From: an uncultured Lachnospiraceae bacterium
GTDB lineage: Bacteria > Bacillota > Clostridia > Lachnospirales > Lachnospiraceae
Assembly (NCBI GenBank): GCA_902803745.1
Contig: CADCRB010000111.1
Location: 1 to 6,349 of the forward strand
Direction of reading: 5' to 3'
Length of the DNA stretch: 6,349 nucleotides
Positions within the stretch are counted from its first letter, which is position 1; every line of letters begins with the position of its first letter. Positions 1 through 6,349 of this stretch are shown piece after piece. The notes below the pieces were generated by a model. The model saw nothing but the letters and a program-made list of their open reading frames with translations. It had not been told where the DNA came from and searched no databases. A program made the translations under genes and the position numbers.

Positions 1-10
1 AGGACTGAAC

Positions 11-1078
11 GTGAAGGACATATATGATCTTACAAAGGAAGAATTGCAGGAAGAGCTTGCATCGGAGGGAGAAAAGCCCTTCCGTGCAAAGCAGATATTT
101 TCCTGGATACATGGGAGGGGAGCACAGGGCTTTGATGAAATGTCCGATCTCTCCAAAGCGCTCAGAGCATCTCTTTCCGGACGTTACAGCACAGACGGGC
201 TGGAGACGGATACCGTGCAGATATCCCGCAATGACGGTACGAGAAAGTATTTATTTGAGCTTTCAGACGGAAACTTTATAGAAGGAGTGTTTATGCGCTA
301 CCGCAGCTGGAATACCGCCTGTATCTCGTCCCAGGCGGGATGCGCTATGGGCTGCAGATTCTGCGCTTCTGCGATAAACGGTCTTGCGCGTGACCTTACC
401 GCAGGGGAAATGGCAAAGGAAGTGTATCTTATGGAGAAGGATACCGGAAAGGCCATATCCAATGTGGTCATCATGGGTTCCGGCGAGCCGTTGTTAAATT
501 ATGATAATCTGTTAAGGTTCATTGATATAATGACGGATCCCGACGGCAAAGGCATATCACAGCGCAACATCACGGTCTCCACCTGCGGTATCGTGCCCGG
601 CATAATAAAGCTTGCAAAAGAGAAAAGGAACGGAAAGCATCTGCAGATAAATCTTGCGATATCGCTTCATGCGGCTACGGATGAGAAGAGAAAGAAGCTT
701 ATGCCGATCGCGGAAAAATACAGCCTCGATGAGCTTATGGGAGCCGCAAAGACATATTATCTTGCGACCCACAGAAAGCTTACCTTTGAGTATGCTCTTA
801 TCGGAGGAGAGAATGATACGGATGAGGATGCCGGGGAGCTTGCAGCGCTTATACAGGGCATCAATGTGCCGCATCTTGTGAACCTTATCCCGGTGAATCC
901 TGTGACGGAGAGCGGTTTTACAAGGCCGTCCGGGGATATTTGCCATAAATTCAAAATAAAACTTGAAAACTTTGGAATAAATGGTAGTATAAGGAGAGAA
1001 CTCGGCTCCGATATTGACGGTGCCTGTGGACAGCTCAGAATGCTAAGAGAAAGGCGCAGCAGCGGCACAGGAACGTGA
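11..1078 (+). CDS. rlmN: Dual-specificity 23S rRNA / tRNA adenine-C2 methyltransferase RlmN
   Basis: This is a cytoplasmic radical-SAM enzyme which, by family knowledge, methylates C2 of A2503 in 23S rRNA and A37 in some tRNAs. The N-terminal domain (about residues 1-95) carries the family pattern around FRAKQIFSWIH (24-34). The radical-SAM cluster motif CxxxCxxC is C111, C115 and C118. C104, seven residues before the cluster, and C339 in RRELGSDIDGACGQL (328-342) match the two catalytic cysteines of E. coli RlmN (C118 and C355). Other family motifs are GSGEPLLNYDN (156-166), ITVSTCGIVPG (187-197), LAISLHA (215-221) and VNLIPVNP (290-297). The 355-residue length is normal. The GTG start at 11 has AGGA six bases upstream and gives a typical N-terminus; no better start is visible. 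A TGA at 6-8 may be the stop of an upstream gene. The resistance enzyme Cfr is the main alternative, but the operon context favours RlmN. Confidence 0.96.
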   Translation: MKDIYDLTKEELQEELASEGEKPFRAKQIFSWIHGRGAQGFDEMSDLSKALRASLSGRYSTDGLETDTVQISRNDGTRKYLFELSDGNFIEGVFMRYRSWNTACISSQAGCAMGCRFCASAINGLARDLTAGEMAKEVYLMEKDTGKAISNVVIMGSGEPLLNYDNLLRFIDIMTDPDGKGISQRNITVSTCGIVPGIIKLAKEKRNGKHLQINLAISLHAATDEKRKKLMPIAEKYSLDELMGAAKTYYLATHRKLTFEYALIGGENDTDEDAGELAALIQGINVPHLVNLIPVNPVTESGFTRPSGDICHKFKIKLENFGINGSIRRELGSDIDGACGQLRMLRERRSSGTGT

Positions 1079-1107
1079 TCGGACTTATTTTTGTGCGGAG
1101 GGAATAG

Positions 1108-1842
1108 ATGATAAAGACCTTTTCGATGACCGACACCGGCCGGAAAAGGAAAGTGAATCAGGACTATGTGTTTACATCGGAAAATCCCGTAGGGAATCTG
1201 CCGAATCTTTTTATAGTGGCTGACGGTATGGGAGGCCACGCAGCCGGAGATTATGCTTCGAGATTTACCACGGAAACTATTGTATCCGACATCAGTGATT
1301 CGCATGAGCAAAATCCGATACGGCTTATAAGGCATGCTTACGAGACCGCAAACTCCGCCATCCTGGAGGAGTCACACAGACTTCCGGAGCATGAAGGGAT
1401 GGGAACTACACTGGTGGTTGCCTCTGTAATAGAGGATACGCTTTATGTGGCTAACGTGGGCGACTCGAGGCTTTATGTGATCAATGACAGGATCAGCCAG
1501 ATCACAAGAGACCACAGCCTTGTGGAGGAGATGGTGCGGGCCGGCGAGATCGCAGAGTCTGAGGCCAGAAGCCATCCCATGAAAAATAAGATCACCAGGG
1601 CCATCGGCGGCGATAATGATATCAGGGTTGATTTCTTTGATATGAAGCTGAATGAGGATGACCGTATCCTGATGTGTACCGACGGCCTTACAAATATGGT
1701 CGAGGATGAGGACATTAGAATGATAGTGAACAGCTCTCCTGATGTGGTGAGCGCAGTTCAAAGACTTATAGAAAGGGCAAACCAGAACGGCGGATATGAC
1801 AATATAGGCGTGGTGCTTATCGAGCCGTTTGCCCGGGATTGA
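1108..1842 (+). CDS. prpC: PP2C-family Ser/Thr protein phosphatase (PrpC/Stp type)
   Basis: This is a cytosolic, metal-dependent (Mn/Mg) protein phosphatase of the PPM/PP2C family. It is expected to dephosphorylate the neighbouring PASTA kinase and that kinase's substrates. The metal-binding and catalytic motifs are all present in order: VNQD (16-19), VADGMGGH (37-44, with D39), GMGTT (97-101), VGDSRLY (117-123), DHS (135-137), CTDGL (190-194, with D192) and GGYDNIGV (228-235, with D231). The length of 244 residues is close to the usual 245-255. There is no membrane segment or extra domain, so it is the short bacterial form rather than a SpoIIE or sensor-linked PP2C. A GGAGGG at 1097-1102, five bases ahead of the ATG, fixes the start. 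It sits 29 bases after rlmN and 25 before the kinase, the standard phosphatase-kinase pairing. Confidence 0.95.
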   Translation: MIKTFSMTDTGRKRKVNQDYVFTSENPVGNLPNLFIVADGMGGHAAGDYASRFTTETIVSDISDSHEQNPIRLIRHAYETANSAILEESHRLPEHEGMGTTLVVASVIEDTLYVANVGDSRLYVINDRISQITRDHSLVEEMVRAGEIAESEARSHPMKNKITRAIGGDNDIRVDFFDMKLNEDDRILMCTDGLTNMVEDEDIRMIVNSSPDVVSAVQRLIERANQNGGYDNIGVVLIEPFARD

Positions 1843-1867
1843 GGAAAATCATAAGGAAGTTTGAGTA

Positions 1868-4249
1868 ATGATCAGTGAAGGTATAATACTGGCAGACAGA
1901 TATGAGATATTGAGCCGTATAGGCACCGGAGGAATGTCCGATGTTTATAAGGCGCAGGATATGAAGCTGTCCCGCTTTGTGGCCATCAAGGTCCTGAAGC
2001 AGGAGTATGCAGAGAATCAGAGCTTTGTCACCAAATTCCATGCGGAGGCACAGGCAGCGGCAGGGCTTATACATTCTAATATAGTCGGAGTATATGATGT
2101 CGGAGAGGATCAGGGGCTTCAGTATATAGTCATGGAGCTCGTGGAGGGCATCACTCTTAAGCATTATATCGAAAAGAAACTCCGCCTTTCCGTGAAGGAA
2201 TCAATAAGCATAGCGATCCAGATGGCGCAGGGACTTGAATGTGCCCACAAGGCGGGGATAATCCACAGGGATGTCAAGCCGCAGAATGTCATCATCTCAA
2301 AGGACGGCAAGGTCAAGGTGACCGACTTCGGTATCGCAAAGGCCGCCACGAGCGAGACCATTACCTCCAATGTCATGGGATCGGTTCATTATACTTCACC
2401 GGAGCAGGCGCGAGGCGGATATTCGGATGAAAAGAGTGACATTTATTCCCTTGGCATAGTGCTCTTCGAGATGCTGACCGGAAGGGTTCCTTTTGACGGC
2501 GACACTACAGTCAATATAGCGATACAGCATATCCAGGATGTCATGCCCTCGCCGAGGGAATTTGTAAATGACATTCCCATCAGCATAGAGCAGATCATAT
2601 TCAAGTGCACGGAGAAGAGCTCGGACCGCAGATATTCGTCAATGGCCGAGGTCATAGCCGACTTAAAGCAGTCATTGCTGACTCCCGATGAGAATTTCAT
2701 TAAGCGTATACCATCAGGCGGAGCAGGCGGCTCCACGAGAATGGTTTCCGATGATGATATCAGGTCCATCAAATCAAGGACAGGTACCATTGATGTGGAT
2801 GATTCTCTTATATCCGCATACAACAGGAATAAAGAAAGACGGCAGGAGGAGATCCCGCCTGAGGAAAGGCCGAGAAAGAAGAGACCCCGCGATATCCCTC
2901 CCGAGGCAGAGATGGAAAGACCCAGAAGGAGGGTCAGGGAAGACGAGGAAAGGTCGGACTTTGAGGAAGAAGAGCTCCGCCGCAGACGCAAGGAAGCTGC
3001 TGCGAGAAAGAGAAGAGAGCAGAGCAGAAGGGAGACCGAAGGAAGGCCGGATCCCAGAAGAAGCGGAAGAAGCAGGAGCGACAGGGATCGTCTTGCAGAT
3101 GAGAGAGCAAGAAGGAGCAGAAGACCTTCCTCACAGAGACAGGACAGATACATGGATGACGGTGATATGGACGACGGGATGACCGCTATTATGCGGGTCA
3201 TTGCAGTCATCATAGGCATCATTATCCTTATACTCATATTGTTCATAGCAAGAAGGGTAATAGCGGTCAGGGAGGATTCCCTTTCGGAAAACTCTACTGT
3301 ATCCAACAACAGGGTATTGCAGGATGTGAGAGGGCAGACTCTGGAAAATGCCAAAGCCGCACTTGAGACTGAGGGCTTTGTGGTGCAGACCGCCTATGAG
3401 GCGTCTGATTCCGTGGAGTCAGGATATATCATCCAGCAGGATCCGGTGCCCGGGAGCCGTATCCCCGAAGGATATACTGTGGTGCTTACCGTAAGCTCCG
3501 GGACGGGGGATATCGAGGTGCCTTCCATGGTGGGTAATACGGCGGCGGAGGCCAAGGTTGCGCTGGAAAATCTGGGACTTACGATACAGCTCACGGATGC
3601 GGCCTCAGATACGGTGCCTCAGGGATCGGTAGTGTCCCAGAGTCCCGATGCCGGGACAATGGTAGCGCCGGGGTCAACCGTGATTGTGGCAGTAAATACA
3701 GGAAAGAGCGGTGCGACGGATGAGGCTGCGGGTGAGATCCCCGAGGGCAATACGGCCGTTCCCAATCTTATAGGCATGACTGAGACCGAGGCCAAGACGG
3801 CGCTTACTGCAGCAGGTCTTTCCTGGTCTTCCGTGACAGAGAAGAATTCCGACTCCGTGGCTGAAGGCAGGGTTATGTCACAGAGTGTGGATCCTGATTC
3901 TCTGGTAGCAAAGGAAACCAAGATCGATTTCGTGCTCAGCAAAGGACCTGAGCAGGCCGCACAGATATTCTCGCAGAATGTGCAGGCGCCCTCCGGCTAT
4001 ACGGAAGGCACGGCTGCCAGCATTACACTTACCGGCAACAATTCCGGCAAGGTTTACGGACAGCAGAACGTTACGGCATTTCCCGTGACCATACAGATAT
4101 CCTCCACTGATGTGGACGAATCTGATACGGCAGGTCTATTTACCATAGTCTATACTGCCCATGTTGAGGGCGTGAATGAGGATGGCACGGCCTATGCGAC
4201 GGATCAGCAGGCTACCGATTCCTCACAGAGCATTTCTTTTGAAAGATGA
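1868..4249 (+). CDS. prkC: Membrane Ser/Thr protein kinase with three PASTA repeats (PrkC/Stk type)
   Basis: This eukaryotic-type kinase spans the membrane once, with the kinase inside and PASTA repeats outside; relatives bind muropeptides or lipid II and control growth, division and spore germination. The kinase domain (about 11-270) is intact: Gly loop GTGGMSDVYKA (19-29), K41 in VAIKV, E60, HRDVKPQN (133-140, with D135), DFG (153-155), a Thr/Ser-rich activation loop (161-167), SPE (177-179) and DIYSLG (191-196). A long charged linker covers about 275-438 and the membrane helix about 442-461. The PASTA repeats are about 481-545, 549-612 and 629-693. A C-terminal beta-rich region (about 700-793) resembles the Ig-like end domain of S. 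aureus PrkC. At 793 residues it is longer than B. subtilis PrkC (about 650), mostly because of the linker. AAGGAAG at 1853-1859, eight bases upstream, supports the ATG. Confidence 0.95.
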   Translation: MISEGIILADRYEILSRIGTGGMSDVYKAQDMKLSRFVAIKVLKQEYAENQSFVTKFHAEAQAAAGLIHSNIVGVYDVGEDQGLQYIVMELVEGITLKHYIEKKLRLSVKESISIAIQMAQGLECAHKAGIIHRDVKPQNVIISKDGKVKVTDFGIAKAATSETITSNVMGSVHYTSPEQARGGYSDEKSDIYSLGIVLFEMLTGRVPFDGDTTVNIAIQHIQDVMPSPREFVNDIPISIEQIIFKCTEKSSDRRYSSMAEVIADLKQSLLTPDENFIKRIPSGGAGGSTRMVSDDDIRSIKSRTGTIDVDDSLISAYNRNKERRQEEIPPEERPRKKRPRDIPPEAEMERPRRRVREDEERSDFEEEELRRRRKEAAARKRREQSRRETEGRPDPRRSGRSRSDRDRLADERARRSRRPSSQRQDRYMDDGDMDDGMTAIMRVIAVIIGIIILILILFIARRVIAVREDSLSENSTVSNNRVLQDVRGQTLENAKAALETEGFVVQTAYEASDSVESGYIIQQDPVPGSRIPEGYTVVLTVSSGTGDIEVPSMVGNTAAEAKVALENLGLTIQLTDAASDTVPQGSVVSQSPDAGTMVAPGSTVIVAVNTGKSGATDEAAGEIPEGNTAVPNLIGMTETEAKTALTAAGLSWSSVTEKNSDSVAEGRVMSQSVDPDSLVAKETKIDFVLSKGPEQAAQIFSQNVQAPSGYTEGTAASITLTGNNSGKVYGQQNVTAFPVTIQISSTDVDESDTAGLFTIVYTAHVEGVNEDGTAYATDQQATDSSQSISFER
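2828..3157 (+). other. Purine-rich coding tract for the Arg/Glu-rich kinase linker (residues 321-430)
   Basis: Within the kinase gene, these 110 codons are dominated by AGA/AGG, GAA/GAG and AAG, giving a strongly purine-biased plus strand. By hand count the segment has 35 Arg, 5 Lys, 20 Glu and 9 Asp. Blocks such as RPRRRVREDEER (351-362) and RRRRKEAAARKRR (371-383) are followed by an Arg/Ser part, RRSGRSRSDRDR (397-408). It is presumably disordered or partly helical. The bias also leaves other frames and the opposite strand free of stops here, which creates long spurious ORFs. Confidence 0.8.
3308..3946 (+). repeat. Three PASTA domain repeats in the extracellular part of PrkC
   Basis: There are three diverged repeats of about 65 residues (kinase residues 481-545, 549-612 and 629-693). 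Each shows the PASTA pattern: a VP-x-x-x-G opening (VPSMVG at 551-556, VPNLIG at 631-636, degenerate as LQDVRG at 484-489 in the first), an alanine-rich helix of the type EAKxAL, a QxPxxGxxV-like turn (QQDPVPGSRI at 523-532, QSPDAGTMV at 591-599, QSVDPDSLV at 672-680) and a closing strand ending in SxG or TG. Repeats two and three are separated by an acidic linker of about 16 residues (613-628). PASTA domains are known sensors of peptidoglycan fragments. Confidence 0.88.
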
Positions 4250-4264
4250 CAGATAAGGCCCCGG

Positions 4265-5155
4265 ATGCTTGAAGGCAGGATATTAAAGGGGGTCGGCGGG
4301 TTTTATTATGTATATACTGCAGAGGGCACATTCCAGTGCCGCGCAAGGGGGCTTTTCAGAAAGCATTCCCTTAAGCCTCTCGCCGGAGACCGATGCAGGA
4401 TAGAGCTTACCAATACAGAGGATGTGGAAGGCAATGTGGCGGAGATACTTCCCAGAAAGAATTCGCTGATAAGACCTCCGGTAGCAAATATAGACCAGGC
4501 TCTCGTGATCTTTGCCATGCACAGTCCCGAGCCAGCCTGGGGGCTTCTTGACAGATATCTGATCATGATGGAAAGAGCCGGCATTCCTTCGGTCATATGC
4601 ATTAATAAGGATGATCTCGCCGAGGGGCTGGAGGCTTTGGATATAAAGCGGATATATGAGCCTGCAGGCTACAGGATTGTATTTACTTCCGCAAGAGAGC
4701 ATACCGGGATCGATGAGCTTAAGGACGTGCTTTACGGTAAAGTCACATCTGTAGCCGGACCCTCGGGAGCGGGTAAATCATCGATAATAAATGCGATCCT
4801 CGGCAGCGAGCTGATGGAGACCGGAGATATCAGCCGTAAGCTCAAGAGAGGGAAGCAGACTACCAGACATACGGAGCTTATCAATTTATGGGAGGATACC
4901 TTCATTTTTGATTCTCCGGGATTTTCGGCCATGGAGCTTCCCGATATGGATAAGTCAGAGCTGGATGTATGCTTTCCCGAGATGAGACCTTACAAAGGAC
5001 ATTGCTATTATGCAGACTGCTCTCATACGCACGAGCCCGGATGCAGTGTAAGGGAAGCACTGGAGGACAATAATATAGCAGCGGAGCGGTATGCATCATA
5101 TACGGAGTTATTTGCTGAGCTTCCTGATGACCGCAGAAAAAAGAGAAAGGCCTGA
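4265..5155 (+). CDS. rsgA: Small ribosomal subunit biogenesis GTPase RsgA (YjeQ/CpgA family)
   Basis: This circularly permuted GTPase binds the 30S subunit and helps its late maturation, acting in the cytoplasm. An N-terminal OB-fold (about 1-70, starting with LEGRILKGVGGFYYV) precedes the GTPase domain, in which the G4 motif NKDD (114-117) comes before the P-loop GPSGAGKS (165-172) and the G3 motif DSPG (216-219); this order is the permutation signature. The switch region GKQTTRHTE (196-204) is present. The C-terminal zinc-binding site is complete: C247, C252, H254 and C260. The 296-residue length matches B. subtilis CpgA (298). The ATG has AAGG at 4255-4258, six bases upstream, and lies 15 bases after prkC. 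In B. subtilis the orthologue is phosphorylated by PrkC, which fits co-location; T161 or S162 just before the P-loop are candidate sites (inference). Confidence 0.96.
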   Translation: MLEGRILKGVGGFYYVYTAEGTFQCRARGLFRKHSLKPLAGDRCRIELTNTEDVEGNVAEILPRKNSLIRPPVANIDQALVIFAMHSPEPAWGLLDRYLIMMERAGIPSVICINKDDLAEGLEALDIKRIYEPAGYRIVFTSAREHTGIDELKDVLYGKVTSVAGPSGAGKSSIINAILGSELMETGDISRKLKRGKQTTRHTELINLWEDTFIFDSPGFSAMELPDMDKSELDVCFPEMRPYKGHCYYADCSHTHEPGCSVREALEDNNIAAERYASYTELFAELPDDRRKKRKA

Positions 5156-5169
5156 AGGGGCCATACTAC

Positions 5170-5175
5170 AGGGGG
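5170..5175 (+). promoter_or_regulatory. Ribosome binding site deciding the rpe start
   Basis: AGGGGG lies between rsgA and rpe, and two consecutive ATG codons follow at 5178 and 5181. Spacing to the first is two bases, which is too short; spacing to the second is five bases, which is acceptable. This favours 5181 as the main start, although 5178 would add only one Met. Confidence 0.55.
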
Positions 5176-5180
5176 ATATG

Positions 5181-5846
5181 ATGGAGTACAGATTTCATCC
5201 TTCAATACTGGCAGCGGATTTTAAGAACCTGGGCCGTGATATAGAGCAGGTGGTGCAGGCAGGGGCAGACGGTATCCATATCGATGTCATGGACGGAGAT
5301 TTCGTACCGCAGATATCCTTCGGCATGCCTGTCATCAGATCCATCAGAAGCTCCACGGACGTGACCTTTGATGTCCATCTAATGGTCGCAAATCCCGAGA
5401 GATATATCGAAACCTTCGTGGACTGCGGAGCGGATATTGTCACCATACATGCAGAGGCCACCAGAGATGTGGAGAATGCCCTCAAGCAGATAAGACGGGC
5501 AGGAGTAAGGGTAGGACTTGCATTGAACCCCGGCACCTCCCTTTCGACTCTGGATTATATCATTGATGATGTGGATATGGTCCTGCTGATGACTGTCAAT
5601 CCCGGATTCGGCGGACAGAAATATATCGAAAAGGCAACCAGAAAGATAAAGGCTCTGAGAGCCATGGCGCGCAATGAGGACAGAGAGCTGGACATAGAAG
5701 TTGACGGCGGAGTCATAGCAGAGAATCTGCATACGGTCCTCGAAGCCGGAGCTAATATAATAGTAATGGGGTCTGCTGTTTTTAACGGTGATCCCGCGGC
5801 CAATACCGCGCGTTTCAAGGAAGAGATAGCGAGGTTTTCATCATAA
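5181..5846 (+). CDS. rpe: Ribulose-phosphate 3-epimerase
   Basis: This enzyme interconverts D-ribulose 5-phosphate and D-xylulose 5-phosphate in the pentose phosphate pathway, as a cytosolic metal-dependent TIM barrel. From ATG 5181 it is 221 residues, close to the usual 215-225. Visible motifs are PSILAADF (7-14), HIDVMDG (33-39, metal ligands H33 and D35), DVHLMV (64-69, ligand H66), LNPGT (115-119), MTVNPGFGGQ (137-146), EVDGG (173-177, with D175) and the phosphate-binding MGSAVF (196-201). H33, D35, H66 and D175 are the expected metal and acid/base residues. The reading frame stays open back to 5091 inside rsgA, but the Rpe family begins at MEYxxxPSILAADF, so the longer start is rejected. 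It lies 25 bases after rsgA, and its TAA stop at 5844-5846 overlaps the apparent start of the next gene. Confidence 0.95.
   Translation: MEYRFHPSILAADFKNLGRDIEQVVQAGADGIHIDVMDGDFVPQISFGMPVIRSIRSSTDVTFDVHLMVANPERYIETFVDCGADIVTIHAEATRDVENALKQIRRAGVRVGLALNPGTSLSTLDYIIDDVDMVLLMTVNPGFGGQKYIEKATRKIKALRAMARNEDRELDIEVDGGVIAENLHTVLEAGANIIVMGSAVFNGDPAANTARFKEEIARFSS
5831..5834 (+). promoter_or_regulatory. Possible ribosome binding site for the last gene, inside the rpe end
   Basis: GAGG lies eight bases before the ATA at 5843, and a further purine run, AAGGAAGAGA, sits at 5818-5827. The spacing would suit translation starting at 5843, coupled to termination of rpe. The match is only four bases and these codons also encode Rpe, so this is weak support. 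Confidence 0.35.
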
Positions 5847-6349
5847 GGGATTTCCTTGCAAGACATAGCCGCCTTTTTCTGATAGTGGCTTCCTGTATTA
5901 TCATAATTATCTGTGGGTTCTTTATTCTTGCACCGCATTTTCAGGGAGAGCAGCTTTGGGAGGAGCGTACTCTGGAGCTGGGCTCCGGTCTTTCAGATGA
6001 TGCCGGCGATTACATAGCCGGGAGCAGGTGGGTCCTGGATCATACCTTCATTGATACCTCAGATGTCAATCTCCTGAAGGTCGGCGACTATACCGTAAAA
6101 GCAATAAATCCTTTCTTTATCTATGAATATAAGATCAGTGTAAGAGATACTATCCCTCCGGATCTCAATATAGGAGAAGGCTGGAAAAGAGTTCTTAGCA
6201 CAGGACGGGAATACGACCCTTCAGAGCTTGGCATTACTTCTTCGGATCTGAGCGGGGTTTCGGTGATCAGATATTATTATGCCGGAAAAGAGATTGATAA
6301 GCTTTATTTCAGCAATATCTCAAGACCCGAGATCACCGTGACTGCCACG
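5843..6349 (+). CDS. Membrane-anchored extracellular protein with Ig-like region, partial at right edge
   Basis: I cannot name this gene. The frame is open from 5792 to the window end, so the C-terminus is missing; from 5843 it covers 169 codons. Counting the ATA at 5843 as residue 1, a basic N-terminus RDFLARHSR (2-10) precedes a hydrophobic helix (about 11-30, rich in Ile), giving a signal anchor or uncleaved signal peptide with the rest outside. Residues 63-108 look like a bacterial Ig-like or DUF5011-like unit: FIDTSDVNLLKVGDYTV (69-85), then IYEYKISVRDTIPPDL (93-108). A second such unit may begin after it. No ATG, GTG or TTG is available where the start should be. The first standard start is GTG 5885, which would cut off the basic segment and has no Shine-Dalgarno. 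The start is therefore uncertain. Its adjacency to rpe implies membership of the same operon. Confidence 0.7.
   Translation, partial: MRDFLARHSRLFLIVASCIIIIICGFFILAPHFQGEQLWEERTLELGSGLSDDAGDYIAGSRWVLDHTFIDTSDVNLLKVGDYTVKAINPFFIYEYKISVRDTIPPDLNIGEGWKRVLSTGREYDPSELGITSSDLSGVSVIRYYYAGKEIDKLYFSNISRPEITVTAT

Larger units (their letters stand above)
1..6349 (+). other. Probable single operon: rlmN-prpC-prkC-rsgA-rpe-unnamed membrane protein
   Basis: Six genes in the same direction are separated by 29, 25, 15, 25 and about -4 bases. I find no hairpin with a T-run and no clear -35/-10 pair in any gap, so co-transcription is the simplest reading, with the promoter to the left of the window. The first five genes have the same order as in B. 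subtilis. Internal promoters inside coding sequence cannot be ruled out by eye. Confidence 0.75.

Noticed and set aside
11..1078. Cfr-type antibiotic-resistance methyltransferase instead of RlmN
   Set aside because: The housekeeping operon order rlmN-prpC-prkC-rsgA-rpe and the RlmN-like N-terminal and C-terminal motifs fit the core enzyme; nothing suggests mobile DNA nearby.
757..1335. Minus-strand open frame of 192 codons across the rlmN-prpC junction
   Set aside because: It is antisense to conserved motifs of both genes and shows no recognisable protein features of its own.
2688..3182. Second plus-strand open frame of 164 codons inside prkC
   Set aside because: It is an out-of-frame reading of the same biased codons (Arg/Glu/Gly-rich product) with no motif, fully inside the real gene.
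2443..3354. Minus-strand open frame of 303 codons opposite prkC
   Set aside because: It is the complement of the purine-rich linker region. Its product is a low-complexity Leu/Ser-rich string with no domain pattern, while the plus strand encodes an unambiguous kinase.
5091..5180. Upstream-extended start for rpe overlapping the end of rsgA
   Set aside because: The added 30 residues do not resemble the Rpe family, and the ATG pair at 5178/5181 with AGGGGG upstream gives the normal N-terminus.
5845..5880. Possible terminator after rpe (AAGG...CCTT repeat, CTTGCAAG palindrome, later T-run)
   Set aside because: The stems are only four base pairs, are not GC-rich and do not directly abut the T-run. 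The sequence reads through as the N-terminus of the next protein.
5885..5887. GTG as the true start of the last gene
   Set aside because: It is the first standard start codon in frame, but it lacks a Shine-Dalgarno, lies 38 bases past rpe, and would remove the basic residues that precede the hydrophobic helix. It is kept as the fallback if 5843 is not used.

Overview
The window is a compact, all-plus-strand gene cluster that looks like the core of a Firmicutes chromosome. In order it holds rlmN (23S rRNA/tRNA adenine-C2 methyltransferase), a PP2C Ser/Thr phosphatase (prpC/stp), a PASTA-domain Ser/Thr kinase (prkC/stk), rsgA (ribosome small-subunit GTPase), rpe (ribulose-phosphate 3-epimerase), and the first part of an unnamed membrane-anchored protein that runs off the right edge. 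The order rlmN-prpC-prkC-rsgA-rpe matches the well-known Bacillus subtilis cluster. Moderate GC, heavy use of AGA/AGG and ATA codons, purine-rich Shine-Dalgarno sites and the style of the kinase suggest a clostridial bacterium, probably Lachnospiraceae-like. That placement is inference, not proof.

Layout: rlmN occupies 11-1078 with a GTG start. A 29-base gap leads to the phosphatase at 1108-1842, and 25 bases later the kinase runs 1868-4249. rsgA follows after 15 bases (4265-5155), then rpe after 25 bases (about 5181-5846). The sixth gene begins essentially on the rpe stop codon. All gaps are shorter than 30 bases and none contains a convincing terminator or promoter, so the genes are probably co-transcribed from a promoter left of the window. 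No stretch longer than 300 bases is gene-free. I see no RNA genes, mobile elements or CRISPR.

How they fit together: PrkC is a membrane kinase whose outer PASTA repeats are known in relatives to bind peptidoglycan fragments, and PrpC is its antagonist phosphatase. In B. subtilis the RsgA orthologue CpgA is a PrkC substrate. The cluster therefore links cell-wall sensing to ribosome assembly, with rRNA methylation and pentose-phosphate metabolism alongside.

Most of the window is ordinary. Three things deserve a second look. First, the sixth gene has no ATG/GTG/TTG at its expected start, but one G-to-A change at base 5845 would explain this by turning a stop-start ATGA overlap into ATAA. Second, the position where B. 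subtilis has thiN is here taken by an exported Ig-like protein. Third, the kinase has a long, extremely Arg/Glu-rich linker that ends in an acidic patch right at the inner face of the membrane.
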